Assembly (NCBI GenBank): GCA_963812505.1 | Contig: CAWEVM010000022.1 | Coordinates: 124,001 to 188,000, forward strand | Direction: 5' to 3' | Origin: JAMXLO01 sp963812505 | GTDB lineage: Bacteria; Pseudomonadota; Alphaproteobacteria; Acetobacterales; Acetobacteraceae | Length of the DNA: 64,000 nt | Part shown: positions 52,963 through 61,994 of the stretch, in pieces | Layout: each line of letters starts with the position of its first letter | How positions within the stretch are numbered: the stretch's first letter is position 1 | Translations under genes and position numbers: made by a program | Notes under the pieces: model-generated | Seen by the model: the letters and a program-made list of their open reading frames with translations, nothing else | Told to the model about the DNA's origin: nothing | Databases searched by the model: none

Positions 52963-53903
52963 CAGTTCGCCTCCCGGCGTCGGATCGCCACGATGAAGAA
53001 CAGACAGAGCAGCAGGCTCATCAGCAGCATCAGCCACGAAGCGGCAGCGCCAAGGCTCAGATCGAATCGCACGAACGATGCGAGATAGGTGAACATCGAC
53101 AGCGTCATCGTCGCGTTGGCCGGGCCACCGCTTGTCATCACGTAGATATTGTCGAACGCGCGGAATTCGAAGATCGTCCGCAGCAGGAGCGCGACCAGTA
53201 TATATGGTCGCAGGAGCGGCAGTGTGACGTGCCAGAATACCTGCCACCGGCTTGCGCCATCGATCGATGCTGCCTCCACAGGTTCGCTCGGCAGCGAACG
53301 CAGTCCCGCGAGCAGCAGCACCGCGACATAGGGTGCGTTCTGCCACAGGTTCACCACCATCACCGAGATGAGCGCGGTGTCAGGGCGGCCGAGCCAGACG
53401 ATATGGCTGCCGATCCAGTAGTTGACGACGCCGTGGTCGGGATCGAGCAGCAGCTTCCAGCACAGCGCCGCGACGATGGGCGTGATCATCATCGGCACCA
53501 CGAGCGCGGTGCGGAAGAAGCCGATCCACGGCAGATCGATATTCAACAGCAGCGCGATGCCCAGGCCAAAGGCAAGCTCTGTGGAGACGGTGATCGCGGT
53601 GTAGATGCAGGTGACCCACAGGCTCTGCAGGAACTGTGGATCGGTCAGCAGGTCCTCATAGTTGGCGGTGCCAGCAAAGTTGCCGGCGAACAGGGCCTGC
53701 TCCGGCGACCAGCCCTCGAAGCTGAGATACAGCGAGAACACCAACGGGACGCCGAAGATCAGCAGCATCATCGCACTGGTCGGCAGCACGGCGAACCGCA
53801 CGAACTGCCGATCCAGCCAACGCTGGGCACGCGTCGTGCCAGACGAGGCGCCATGCGCTGCACGCATTGCGGTCGGTCTGACGGCAGTCGTGGTTCCTCC
53901 CAT
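52962..53903 (-). CDS. Sugar ABC transporter permease (MalF type)
   Basis: The 313-aa permease has an unusually polar N-terminus (about 35 residues) and then six membrane segments beginning AVLPTSAMMLLIFGVPLVFS. The EAA loop is PVEAASIDGASRWQVFWHVT. The first gene of the operon; no ATPase gene of the MsmX/UgpC type is seen in the cluster, so the energising subunit must be encoded elsewhere and may be shared. Confidence 0.9.
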   Translation of the reverse strand: MGGTTTAVRPTAMRAAHGASSGTTRAQRWLDRQFVRFAVLPTSAMMLLIFGVPLVFSLYLSFEGWSPEQALFAGNFAGTANYEDLLTDPQFLQSLWVTCIYTAITVSTELAFGLGIALLLNIDLPWIGFFRTALVVPMMITPIVAALCWKLLLDPDHGVVNYWIGSHIVWLGRPDTALISVMVVNLWQNAPYVAVLLLAGLRSLPSEPVEAASIDGASRWQVFWHVTLPLLRPYILVALLLRTIFEFRAFDNIYVMTSGGPANATMTLSMFTYLASFVRFDLSLGAAASWLMLLMSLLLCLFFIVAIRRREAN

Positions 53904-54236
53904 GGTCCCTCTTTGTGTCGGGCTCGATTGGTTTCCGCCGACACAATACAGGGCAGGGTGCCCTGCGTCACCCGAGGGGCCGGTTTTTTGTAACGGAACC
54001 TTCCAGAGTGCTACGCCATCGTGTAGCTTTGCAATGAATCCGCCGCTTCAATCGACTTGGCCCCATCGCCAATGCCGCACCCCTCTGATGCTGCAGCGAT
54101 TAGCGCTGGAGTTGCGGCAGGGTAACGGATTGATGATATCGGTGACACTTTCCGGCGTGCCTATTGAGGGATGGACGTAGCAACTCATAACCTTTGTCTA
54201 CGCTCTTTCGGTCCGAGCGATCGTGCCTCCCGCTGA
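53904..54236. other. 333-bp divergent intergenic region
   Basis: It separates the sugar transporter operon (minus) from the RND pump operon (plus) and should hold both promoters. I see no gene, clear -35/-10 pair or strong hairpin that I can support. Confidence 0.5.
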
Positions 54237-55544
54237 ATGTATCAGGTTCACGCAAAGCCTATGGATGAACGTGTAGATAACCCGCAGACGGAAATCCGGC
54301 ATGCTCCGCTGTCCCGTGGGCCCGCCCCGCCCGTTGTGAGGCGATCGCGACCACGCGCATGGTTGGGCCTCATCCTCGTGCTGGTTGCGGCTCTGGGAGG
54401 CGCTTACTGGTTTCTGTACCGCGCACCGCAGATCGCGGGCCGACCCGGCGCCGGTCGTGCCACCGAGACCGCGCCGCAACCCGTGGGTGCCGAAACGATC
54501 GCCAATGGCGACATCCGCATCATCCTGAATGAACTCGGCACCGTCACGCCGCTGGCCAATGTGACGGTGCGAACGCAGATCAATGGCCAGCTCACCGCCG
54601 TGGCGTTCCAGGAAGGCCAGACTGTGAAGCAGGGTGACTTCCTGGCACAGATCGACGATCGTCCATACAAGGTCGCGCTCGAACAAGCCCAAGGGACGCT
54701 CGCACACGACCAGGCGCTGCTCGGCCAGGCGCAGACCGACCTGAAGCGCTACCAAACGCTGGCGCGCCAGGACTCCATCGCGAAACAGCAGGCAGACGAT
54801 CAGGTTTATCTGGTCGGGCAGTACCAGGGATCGGTGCAGTCTGACCAGGCACAGGTCGACAGCGCCAAGCTGAACATCGCCTATTGCCACATCATCTCAC
54901 CGGTCACTGGCCGGGTCGGATTGCGCCAGGTCGATGCCGGCAATTACGTGCAGACCAGCGACACAAATGGCATCGTGGTGATCACTCAGGAACAACCGAT
55001 CTCGGTCATTTTCTCGGTGACCGAGGACAATCTGCCGGCGGTGATGAAGCAAGTGGTCGGCGGCGCACAACTGCCGGTGCAGGCCTACGACCGCTCAAAC
55101 ACAACGCTGCTTGCGACCGGCACGCTGACCAACGTTGACAACCAGATCAACACGACCACCGGCACGGTGAACATGCGCGCAACGTTCCCGAACGAGGATT
55201 TCGCGCTGTTCCCCAACCAGTTCGTCAATGCGCGACTGCTGGTGGATACACTGCACAACGTCGTTCGTGTGCCTGTGGCCGCCGTGCAGCAAGGCGCGCC
55301 TGGGACATTCGTCTACGTCATCAATCAGGACAGCACGGTGAGTGTGCGTCCGATCAAGATCGGGCCGACGGACGGCGCCTATTCCGAGGTGATCTCAGGC
55401 CTGTCGGCGGGCGACCGCGTGGTGACCGACGGCACCGATCGACTGCGCGACGGCCAGAAGGTGACGATACCGACACCCGCGAAGCAGGCTTCGGCTGGAC
55501 CGCCTGTCCCGCTGCACCGCCGCGGCGGCAAGTCGGCGCAGTGA
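54237..55544 (+). CDS. mdtA: RND efflux membrane-fusion protein (MdtA-like)
   Basis: The 435-aa periplasmic adaptor has a basic N-terminus and one membrane anchor (LGLILVLVAALGGAYWFLYR, about 43-62). It then shows the lipoyl halves (VRTQINGQLTAVAFQEGQTV, DFLAQIDDRPYKVAL), an alpha-hairpin (DLKRYQTLARQDSIAKQQAD) and the beta-barrel (VTEDNLPAVMKQV). It bridges the MdtBC pump to the outer-membrane channel. Start ATG 54237 or 54261. The pump genes follow after 28 bp. Confidence 0.9.
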   Translation: MYQVHAKPMDERVDNPQTEIRHAPLSRGPAPPVVRRSRPRAWLGLILVLVAALGGAYWFLYRAPQIAGRPGAGRATETAPQPVGAETIANGDIRIILNELGTVTPLANVTVRTQINGQLTAVAFQEGQTVKQGDFLAQIDDRPYKVALEQAQGTLAHDQALLGQAQTDLKRYQTLARQDSIAKQQADDQVYLVGQYQGSVQSDQAQVDSAKLNIAYCHIISPVTGRVGLRQVDAGNYVQTSDTNGIVVITQEQPISVIFSVTEDNLPAVMKQVVGGAQLPVQAYDRSNTTLLATGTLTNVDNQINTTTGTVNMRATFPNEDFALFPNQFVNARLLVDTLHNVVRVPVAAVQQGAPGTFVYVINQDSTVSVRPIKIGPTDGAYSEVISGLSAGDRVVTDGTDRLRDGQKVTIPTPAKQASAGPPVPLHRRGGKSAQ

Positions 55545-55572
55545 CTGACAGAGTGCGCCGCCGCGCGATCGC

Positions 55573-58500
55573 ATGAACCCGTCGCGTCTCTTCATCCTAC
55601 GTCCCGTCGGCACCTGGCTGTTGATGCTGGCGATCCTGCTTGTCGGCATCGTCGCCTACGGCTTCCTGCCGGTCTCCGCACTGCCCGAGGTCGATTATCC
55701 CACCATTCAGGTGCAGACCTTCTATCCCGGCGCCAGCCCGGAGGTGATGACCTCCTCGGTCACCGCGCCGCTTGAACGGCAGTTCGGCGAGATGCCGAGC
55801 CTCAATCAGATGTCGTCGGTGAGTTCGGCTGGGGCGTCGGTTATCACGCTGCAGTTCAGCCTGGACCTCAGTCTGGACATCGCCGAGCAAGAAGTGCAGG
55901 CCGCGATCAACGCAGCCGGCAATCTGCTGCCATCGGACCTGCCCGCGCCGCCGATCTACGCCAAGGTCAATCCCGCGGATGCGCCGATCCTGACGCTGGC
56001 GCTGACCTCGAAGACGCTGCCGCTGCCGCAGGTGGAGGACTACGGCGACACACGACTGGCGCAGAAGATCTCGCAGCAGCCTGGCGTCGGGTTGGTCAGC
56101 ATTGGCGGCGGGCAGCGTCCGGCGGTGCGCATTCAGGTCAATCCACGCGCGCTCGCGGCCTATGGGCTGAATATCGATGACCTGCGCACCACGCTGGGCA
56201 ACGCCAACGTCAATACGCCGAAGGGCAACTTCGACGGTCCGCGCCAGGCCAGCACGATCAACGCCAACGACCAGATCACCAGCGCCGCCGACTACGGCAC
56301 GCTGGTGATCGCCTATCGCAACGGCGCGCCGGTTCGGCTGACCGACGTCGCGACCGTGGTGCAGGGTGCGGAGAACACCAAGCTCGCCGCCTGGGGGAAC
56401 CGCACGCCCGCGGTGATCCTGAACATCCAGCGCCAGCCAGGCGCGAACGTCATCCAGGTGGTCGACAACATCAAGAAGCTGCTGCCGGACCTGCAGGCGA
56501 CATTACCGTCGGCGATCGAGGTCGCGGTGTTGACGGATCGCACCACGACCATCCGCGCCTCGGTCTCCGATGTGGAGTTCGAGCTGGCGCTGGCGGTCGG
56601 GCTGGTTGTGCTGGTGATCTTCCTGTTCCTGCGCAACCTGCCGGCCACCGTGATCCCCAGCCTGTCCGTGCCGTTGTCCATCGTGGGGACATTGGCGGTG
56701 ATGTACTTGCTCGGCTTCAGCCTGGACAATCTGTCGCTGATGGCGCTGACGATCTCCACCGGCTTCGTGGTGGACGATGCGATCGTGATGATCGAGAACA
56801 TCTCCCGCTACGTTGAGATGGGCGAGCCTCCACTACAGGCCGCGCTGAAAGGCGCCCAGCAGATCGGCTTCACCATCATTTCGCTGACCGTGTCGCTCAT
56901 CGCTGTGCTCATCCCGCTGCTGTTCATGGGCGATGTCGTCGGGCGGCTGTTCCACGAATTCGCCATCACGCTGTCGGTCACCATCGTGATCTCTGGCATC
57001 GTGGCGCTGACGCTGGTGCCCATGATGTGCGCGCGGCTGGTGCGCCACCGGCCGGTTTCGCAGCGCTCGCGGTTTGATATGCAGGCCGAACGCGCGTTCA
57101 ATTGGGTGGTTGCGCGTTATGACCGATCGCTCAACGTCGTGCTGGACCACCAGCCGCTGACGCTGCTGATCGCCTTCGCCACGCTGTGCGTGACGATATG
57201 GCTGTACGTCATTGTGCCAAAGGGCTTCTTTCCAGTGCAGGACACCGGTGCGATCCAGGGCATCTCGGTCGCCGCACAGAGTTCGTCGTTCGATGCGATG
57301 GCGCAGCACCAGCAGGAGCTTGCCGATGCGATCCTGAAGGATCCGGACGTGGTCAGCCTGAGTTCGTTCATCGGCGTGGATGGGCAGAACCTGACGCTGA
57401 ACTCTGGCCGGTTCCTGATCAACCTGAAGCCGAAGGACCAACGCACGCTGGATGCCACCGGGATCGCGCGCCGCATCCGCCAGGAGACCTCACACATCGC
57501 CGGCGTCACGCTGTATCTCCAGCCGGTGCAGGACCTGACGGTGGATTCCTCGATCAGCCGCACGCAGTATCAGTTCGTGCTGGAGAACCCCAACGCCGCC
57601 GCGTTCCAGACCTGGGTGCCGAAGCTGGTGCAGCGATTGGAGCAGTCGCCCGATCTTGCCAACGTCGCCAGCGATCTCTCGCAACAGGGGCTGACGGTGA
57701 ATTTGGTAATTGACCGATCCACCGCGGCTCGTTTCGGCATTACACCGGCGACGGTGGACAACGCGCTGTACGACCTGTTCGGTCAGCGCATCATCTCCAC
57801 CATCTACACGCAGTCAAACCAGTATCGCGTCATCATGGAGGCGACGCCGGACCTCCAGCAGTCGCTCGCCAGCCTCAATTCCATTCGCCTTCCTTCGTCG
57901 GTCGCTGCGAACGGCCAGGTACCCCTGTCGGCCATCGTGCATGTCGAGCAGCAGTCCGGACCATTGGCGATCAGCCATCTCGGCCAGTTCCCCGCCACGA
58001 CAATCTCCTTCGACACCGCGCCGGGTGCGTCACTCGGTGCGGCGGTCGCGGATATCCGACAGGCGGAGAAGGACATCGGCTTGCCGGACAGCTTCATCAC
58101 GGCGTTCCAGGGGGCCGCAGCCGCGCTGGAGAATTCGCTGTCCAACGAACTGCTGCTGGTGCTGGCGGCGATCGCCACCGTCTACATCGTGCTGGGCGTG
58201 CTGTACGAAAGCTTCATCCACCCGATAACAATACTCTCAACGCTGCCCTCGGCCGGCGCCGGCGCGCTGGTGGCACTGCTGATTGCTGGCGACGACATCG
58301 ATGTGATCTCGATCATCGGCATCATCCTGCTGATCGGCATTGTCAAAAAGAACGCGATCATGATGATCGACTTCGCGCTGGAGGCAGAGCGCGAGGAAGG
58401 CAAGCCGCCGCGCGAGGCAATCCATCAAGCCGCGCTGCTGCGCTTCCGGCCGATCCTGATGACCACGATGGCCGCGCTGCTCGCCGCGCTGCCGCTGATG

Positions 58501-58695
58501 CTGGGCCACGGCACCGGATCGGAATTGCGCCGGCCGCTCGGCGTCGCCATCGTCGGTGGCCTCATCGTCAGCCAGGTGCTGACGCTGTTCACGACGCCGG
58601 TGATCTATCTGCTGTTCGACCGCCTCGCCGTGCGCATGACCCGACGCGGACCGGAGCGGCTGGCCGATGGAAACCCGCCGCCGGCAGCGACATGA
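55573..58695 (+). CDS. mdtB: RND multidrug efflux pump subunit MdtB
   Basis: The 1040-aa inner-membrane proton-driven pump has twelve membrane helices and two large periplasmic loops. It starts MNPSRLFILRPVGTWLLMLA. Family blocks are LPEVDYPTIQVQTFYPGASP, GFVVDDAIVMIENISRYVE (TM4 acidic residues of the proton path) and GIVKKNAIMMIDFALEAERE. The length equals that of MdtB. It overlaps mdtC by 4 bp; MdtB and MdtC form a heterotrimer in enterobacteria. Confidence 0.94.
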   Translation: MNPSRLFILRPVGTWLLMLAILLVGIVAYGFLPVSALPEVDYPTIQVQTFYPGASPEVMTSSVTAPLERQFGEMPSLNQMSSVSSAGASVITLQFSLDLSLDIAEQEVQAAINAAGNLLPSDLPAPPIYAKVNPADAPILTLALTSKTLPLPQVEDYGDTRLAQKISQQPGVGLVSIGGGQRPAVRIQVNPRALAAYGLNIDDLRTTLGNANVNTPKGNFDGPRQASTINANDQITSAADYGTLVIAYRNGAPVRLTDVATVVQGAENTKLAAWGNRTPAVILNIQRQPGANVIQVVDNIKKLLPDLQATLPSAIEVAVLTDRTTTIRASVSDVEFELALAVGLVVLVIFLFLRNLPATVIPSLSVPLSIVGTLAVMYLLGFSLDNLSLMALTISTGFVVDDAIVMIENISRYVEMGEPPLQAALKGAQQIGFTIISLTVSLIAVLIPLLFMGDVVGRLFHEFAITLSVTIVISGIVALTLVPMMCARLVRHRPVSQRSRFDMQAERAFNWVVARYDRSLNVVLDHQPLTLLIAFATLCVTIWLYVIVPKGFFPVQDTGAIQGISVAAQSSSFDAMAQHQQELADAILKDPDVVSLSSFIGVDGQNLTLNSGRFLINLKPKDQRTLDATGIARRIRQETSHIAGVTLYLQPVQDLTVDSSISRTQYQFVLENPNAAAFQTWVPKLVQRLEQSPDLANVASDLSQQGLTVNLVIDRSTAARFGITPATVDNALYDLFGQRIISTIYTQSNQYRVIMEATPDLQQSLASLNSIRLPSSVAANGQVPLSAIVHVEQQSGPLAISHLGQFPATTISFDTAPGASLGAAVADIRQAEKDIGLPDSFITAFQGAAAALENSLSNELLLVLAAIATVYIVLGVLYESFIHPITILSTLPSAGAGALVALLIAGDDIDVISIIGIILLIGIVKKNAIMMIDFALEAEREEGKPPREAIHQAALLRFRPILMTTMAALLAALPLMLGHGTGSELRRPLGVAIVGGLIVSQVLTLFTTPVIYLLFDRLAVRMTRRGPERLADGNPPPAAT

Positions 58696-61600
58696 ACCTC
58701 TCGGCACCGTTCATCGGTCGTCCGGTGGCGACCACCCTGCTGACCATCGGCATTGCTCTGGCCGGCCTGTTCGCCTTCAGCAAGCTGCCGGTCGCGCCGC
58801 TGCCGCAGGTGGATTTCCCCACCATCTCGGTGCAGGCGCAATTGCCGGGCGCCAGCCCGGATACCGTGGCGACCAGCGTCGCGAGCCCACTGGAACGGCA
58901 CCTTGGTCAGATCGCCGATGTGACCGAGATGACCTCGACAAGTTCGGTCGGTCAGGCACGCATCATCCTGCAGTTCGGCCTGGACCGCGACATCGATGGC
59001 GCGGCGCGTGATGTGCAGGCGGCGATCAATGCGGCGCGCGCCGATCTGCCGACCTCGCTGCGCAGCAATCCGACCTACCGCAAGGTCAATCCGGCTGATG
59101 CGCCAATCCTGATCCTCGCGCTCACCTCTAAGACGCTCACGCGCGGGCAGATGTACGATGCCGCCAGCAACGTGCTGGAGCAGCGGCTGTCGCAGATCGA
59201 CGGCATCGGCCAGGTGATCATCGGCGGTTCGGCGCTGCCGGCGGTGCGCGTGGAGCTCAATCCGCAAGCACTGTTCAAGTACGGCATCGGACTGGAGGAC
59301 GTACGTGCCGCGTTGGCCTCGGCCAATGCCAACAGTCCGAAAGGTTCGATCGATAACGGCGCGCAGCACTATCAGATCTACACCAACGATCAGGCGAGCA
59401 AGGCCGCCGACTACCTGCCGCTGATCATCGCCTACCGCAACGGCGCGCCGGTGCGGCTGTCGGATATGGCCGACGTGCAGGATTCGGTGGAGAACCTGCG
59501 CAACGAGGGTGTGGCGAACGGTCAGCCGGCGGTGCTGGTGATCCTGTTCCGACAACCGGGCGCCAACATCATCGACGCTGTCGACGCGGTGAAGGCGGCA
59601 CTGCCGCAGCTTGAGGCGGCGATGCCGAGCGACATCAATGTGAGCATTGCGAATGACCGCAGCACCACGATCCGTGCGTCGTTGCAGGACACCGAGGCCA
59701 CGCTGATCATCGCGGTGATCCTGGTGACCCTGGTGGTGTTCCTGTTCCTGCGCAATGTGCGTGCGACGCTGATCCCGTCAGTCGCTGTGCCGGTGTCGAT
59801 CATCGGCACATTCGGCACGATGTACCTGCTGGGCTTCAGCCTGGATAATCTGTCGCTGATGGCGTTGACGGTCGCAACCGGCTTCGTAGTGGACGATGCG
59901 ATCGTGGTGCTGGAGAACATCTCACGGCATCTGGAAGCCGGCGTACCGCGCGTGCAGGCAGCGCTGCTGGGCGCGCGGGAGGTCGGCTTCACGGTGATCT
60001 CCATCAGCCTGTCGCTGATCGCCGTGTTCATTCCGATCCTGCTGATGGGCGGCATCGTCGGTCGGCTGTTCCGCGAGTTCGCGCTGACCTTATCGCTCGC
60101 GATCATCGTGTCGCTGGCAATCTCTCTCACCACGACGCCGATGATGTGCGCGCTGTTCCTACGGCCGATGCCAAAACGCGAGTTGAAGCGACGCACACTG
60201 TTCGACCACGCGCTGGGCCTCTATGGGCGCACGCTCGGCTGGTCACTGCGCCACGGCCTGCTGGTCATGCTGGTTCTGGCGATCACGGTCGGCCTGAACG
60301 TGTGGCTGTTCGTCATCATCCCCAAGGGCTTCTTCCCGCTGCAGGACACCGGCCGGCTGATCGGCAGCATGCAGGCCGACCAGAGCACGTCGTTCCAGGC
60401 GATGCAGCAGAAACTCGACCAGATGGTGGCGATCGTGCGCAGCGATCCTGCGGTTGCGAGCGTGGTCGGCTTCACCGGACAAGGCAGCGGTGGTGCCGGC
60501 GGTCAGTCCAACACCGGTAGCGTGTTCATCGCCCTCAAGCCAATCGCGCAGCGTGGCAATATCAATGCGGTGATGGGTCGAATGCGCCGCTCGCTGTCAG
60601 CGGTGCCGGGTGCGCGGCTGTTCATTCAGCCGGTGCAGGACATTCGCGTCGGAGGGCGCCAGAGCAATGCGGCCTATCAGTACACGCTGCAGGGTGACAG
60701 CGCATCGCTGCTGTACGAGTGGGCGCCAAAGCTGCTGGACGCGCTACAGAACAATCCCGTGCTGCGCGACGTCAACACTGACCAGCAGCAGAAGGGTCTG
60801 GAGACCGATCTGGTCATCGACCGTTCGACCGCGAGCCGTTTGGGCGTGAACGCAGCGCAGATCGACAACACTTTATACGACGCGTTCGGTCAGCGGCAGG
60901 TCTCCACCATCTACAGCGCGCTCAACCAGTATCATGTGGTGATGGAGGTGGCGCCACGATACTGGCAAAGCCCCGAGACGCTGACGGACATTTACGTCAG
61001 TACCGCGGGCGGCAATGCCAGCGGTACCGAGACGACAAACGCCGTGGTGGGAACTGTCGCCGCGACCACAACCACGACCCCGACAACCGCCGCAGCGGCT
61101 GCCGCCGCTATCGCAAGCAGTTCGTCACGCAACGCATCGACCAATGCGCTGGCCAACACCGGCAAGGGCAGCGCATCGTCGGGTGCCGCGGTGAGCACCA
61201 GCAAGGAGACGATGGTGCCGCTCGCCGCATTCACTCACTACGGGCCAGGCAACACGCCGCTTGCGGTGAACCACCAGGAGCAGTTCGTCGCGACGACGAT
61301 TTCGTTCAATCTGGCACCGGGCAGGTCGCTGAGCGATGCGACGCAGGCGATCGAGCAGGCCATGCGACAGATCCGCATGCCGGCGAGCATTCACGGCAGC
61401 TTCCAGGGCACCGCGCGCACCTTCCAGGACTCGCTCTCCAGCGAGCCGCTGCTGATTGCCGCCGCACTTGTTGCTGTCTACATCGTGCTTGGCATCCTGT
61501 ACGAGAGCACGATCCATCCCATCACGATCCTGTCCACATTGCCGTCTGCCGGTGTCGGTGCGGTGCTCGCGCTGCTGTTGTTCGACACGGAGTTCAGCAT

Positions 61601-61994
61601 CATCGCGCTAATCGGGGTGATCCTGCTGATCGGCATCGTGAAGAAGAACGCCATCCTGATGATCGATTTTGCGCTGGAGGCTGAACGCGAGCGCAACCTG
61701 ACGCCGCGCGATGCCATTTTCGAGGCTTCGCTGCTGCGTTTCCGGCCGATCATGATGACCACGTGTGCCGCGATGCTGGGCGCGATGCCGCTGGCTTTCA
61801 GTTTCGGCAACGGCGGTGAGATAAGGCGCCCTCTGGGTATCGCCATCGTGGGTGGACTGATGCTGAGCCAGGCGCTGACGCTGTACACGACGCCGGTGCT
61901 GTACCTATACCTCGATCGGTTCCGTCTCGCGATGCGACGCCGCTGGCGGCAGGCGTTCCCAGGCATTGCTGGCACGCCGGAAGCCGCGGAATGA
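58692..61994 (+). CDS. mdtC: RND multidrug efflux pump subunit MdtC with a low-complexity insert
   Basis: The 1100-aa pump subunit starts MNLSAPFIGRPVATTLLTIG and carries the same blocks as MdtB (ATGFVVDDAIVVLENISRHL, GIVKKNAILMIDFALEAERE). It is about 70 residues longer than usual MdtC. The excess is an Ala/Thr/Ser-rich run at about residues 775-835 (61010-61200; VVGTVAATTTTTPTTAAAAA and following), in the second periplasmic loop. The insert is in frame and polar, so it may be a surface-exposed extension. It overlaps the outer-membrane gene by 4 bp. Confidence 0.93.
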   Translation: MNLSAPFIGRPVATTLLTIGIALAGLFAFSKLPVAPLPQVDFPTISVQAQLPGASPDTVATSVASPLERHLGQIADVTEMTSTSSVGQARIILQFGLDRDIDGAARDVQAAINAARADLPTSLRSNPTYRKVNPADAPILILALTSKTLTRGQMYDAASNVLEQRLSQIDGIGQVIIGGSALPAVRVELNPQALFKYGIGLEDVRAALASANANSPKGSIDNGAQHYQIYTNDQASKAADYLPLIIAYRNGAPVRLSDMADVQDSVENLRNEGVANGQPAVLVILFRQPGANIIDAVDAVKAALPQLEAAMPSDINVSIANDRSTTIRASLQDTEATLIIAVILVTLVVFLFLRNVRATLIPSVAVPVSIIGTFGTMYLLGFSLDNLSLMALTVATGFVVDDAIVVLENISRHLEAGVPRVQAALLGAREVGFTVISISLSLIAVFIPILLMGGIVGRLFREFALTLSLAIIVSLAISLTTTPMMCALFLRPMPKRELKRRTLFDHALGLYGRTLGWSLRHGLLVMLVLAITVGLNVWLFVIIPKGFFPLQDTGRLIGSMQADQSTSFQAMQQKLDQMVAIVRSDPAVASVVGFTGQGSGGAGGQSNTGSVFIALKPIAQRGNINAVMGRMRRSLSAVPGARLFIQPVQDIRVGGRQSNAAYQYTLQGDSASLLYEWAPKLLDALQNNPVLRDVNTDQQQKGLETDLVIDRSTASRLGVNAAQIDNTLYDAFGQRQVSTIYSALNQYHVVMEVAPRYWQSPETLTDIYVSTAGGNASGTETTNAVVGTVAATTTTTPTTAAAAAAAIASSSSRNASTNALANTGKGSASSGAAVSTSKETMVPLAAFTHYGPGNTPLAVNHQEQFVATTISFNLAPGRSLSDATQAIEQAMRQIRMPASIHGSFQGTARTFQDSLSSEPLLIAAALVAVYIVLGILYESTIHPITILSTLPSAGVGAVLALLLFDTEFSIIALIGVILLIGIVKKNAILMIDFALEAERERNLTPRDAIFEASLLRFRPIMMTTCAAMLGAMPLAFSFGNGGEIRRPLGIAIVGGLMLSQALTLYTTPVLYLYLDRFRLAMRRRWRQAFPGIAGTPEAAE

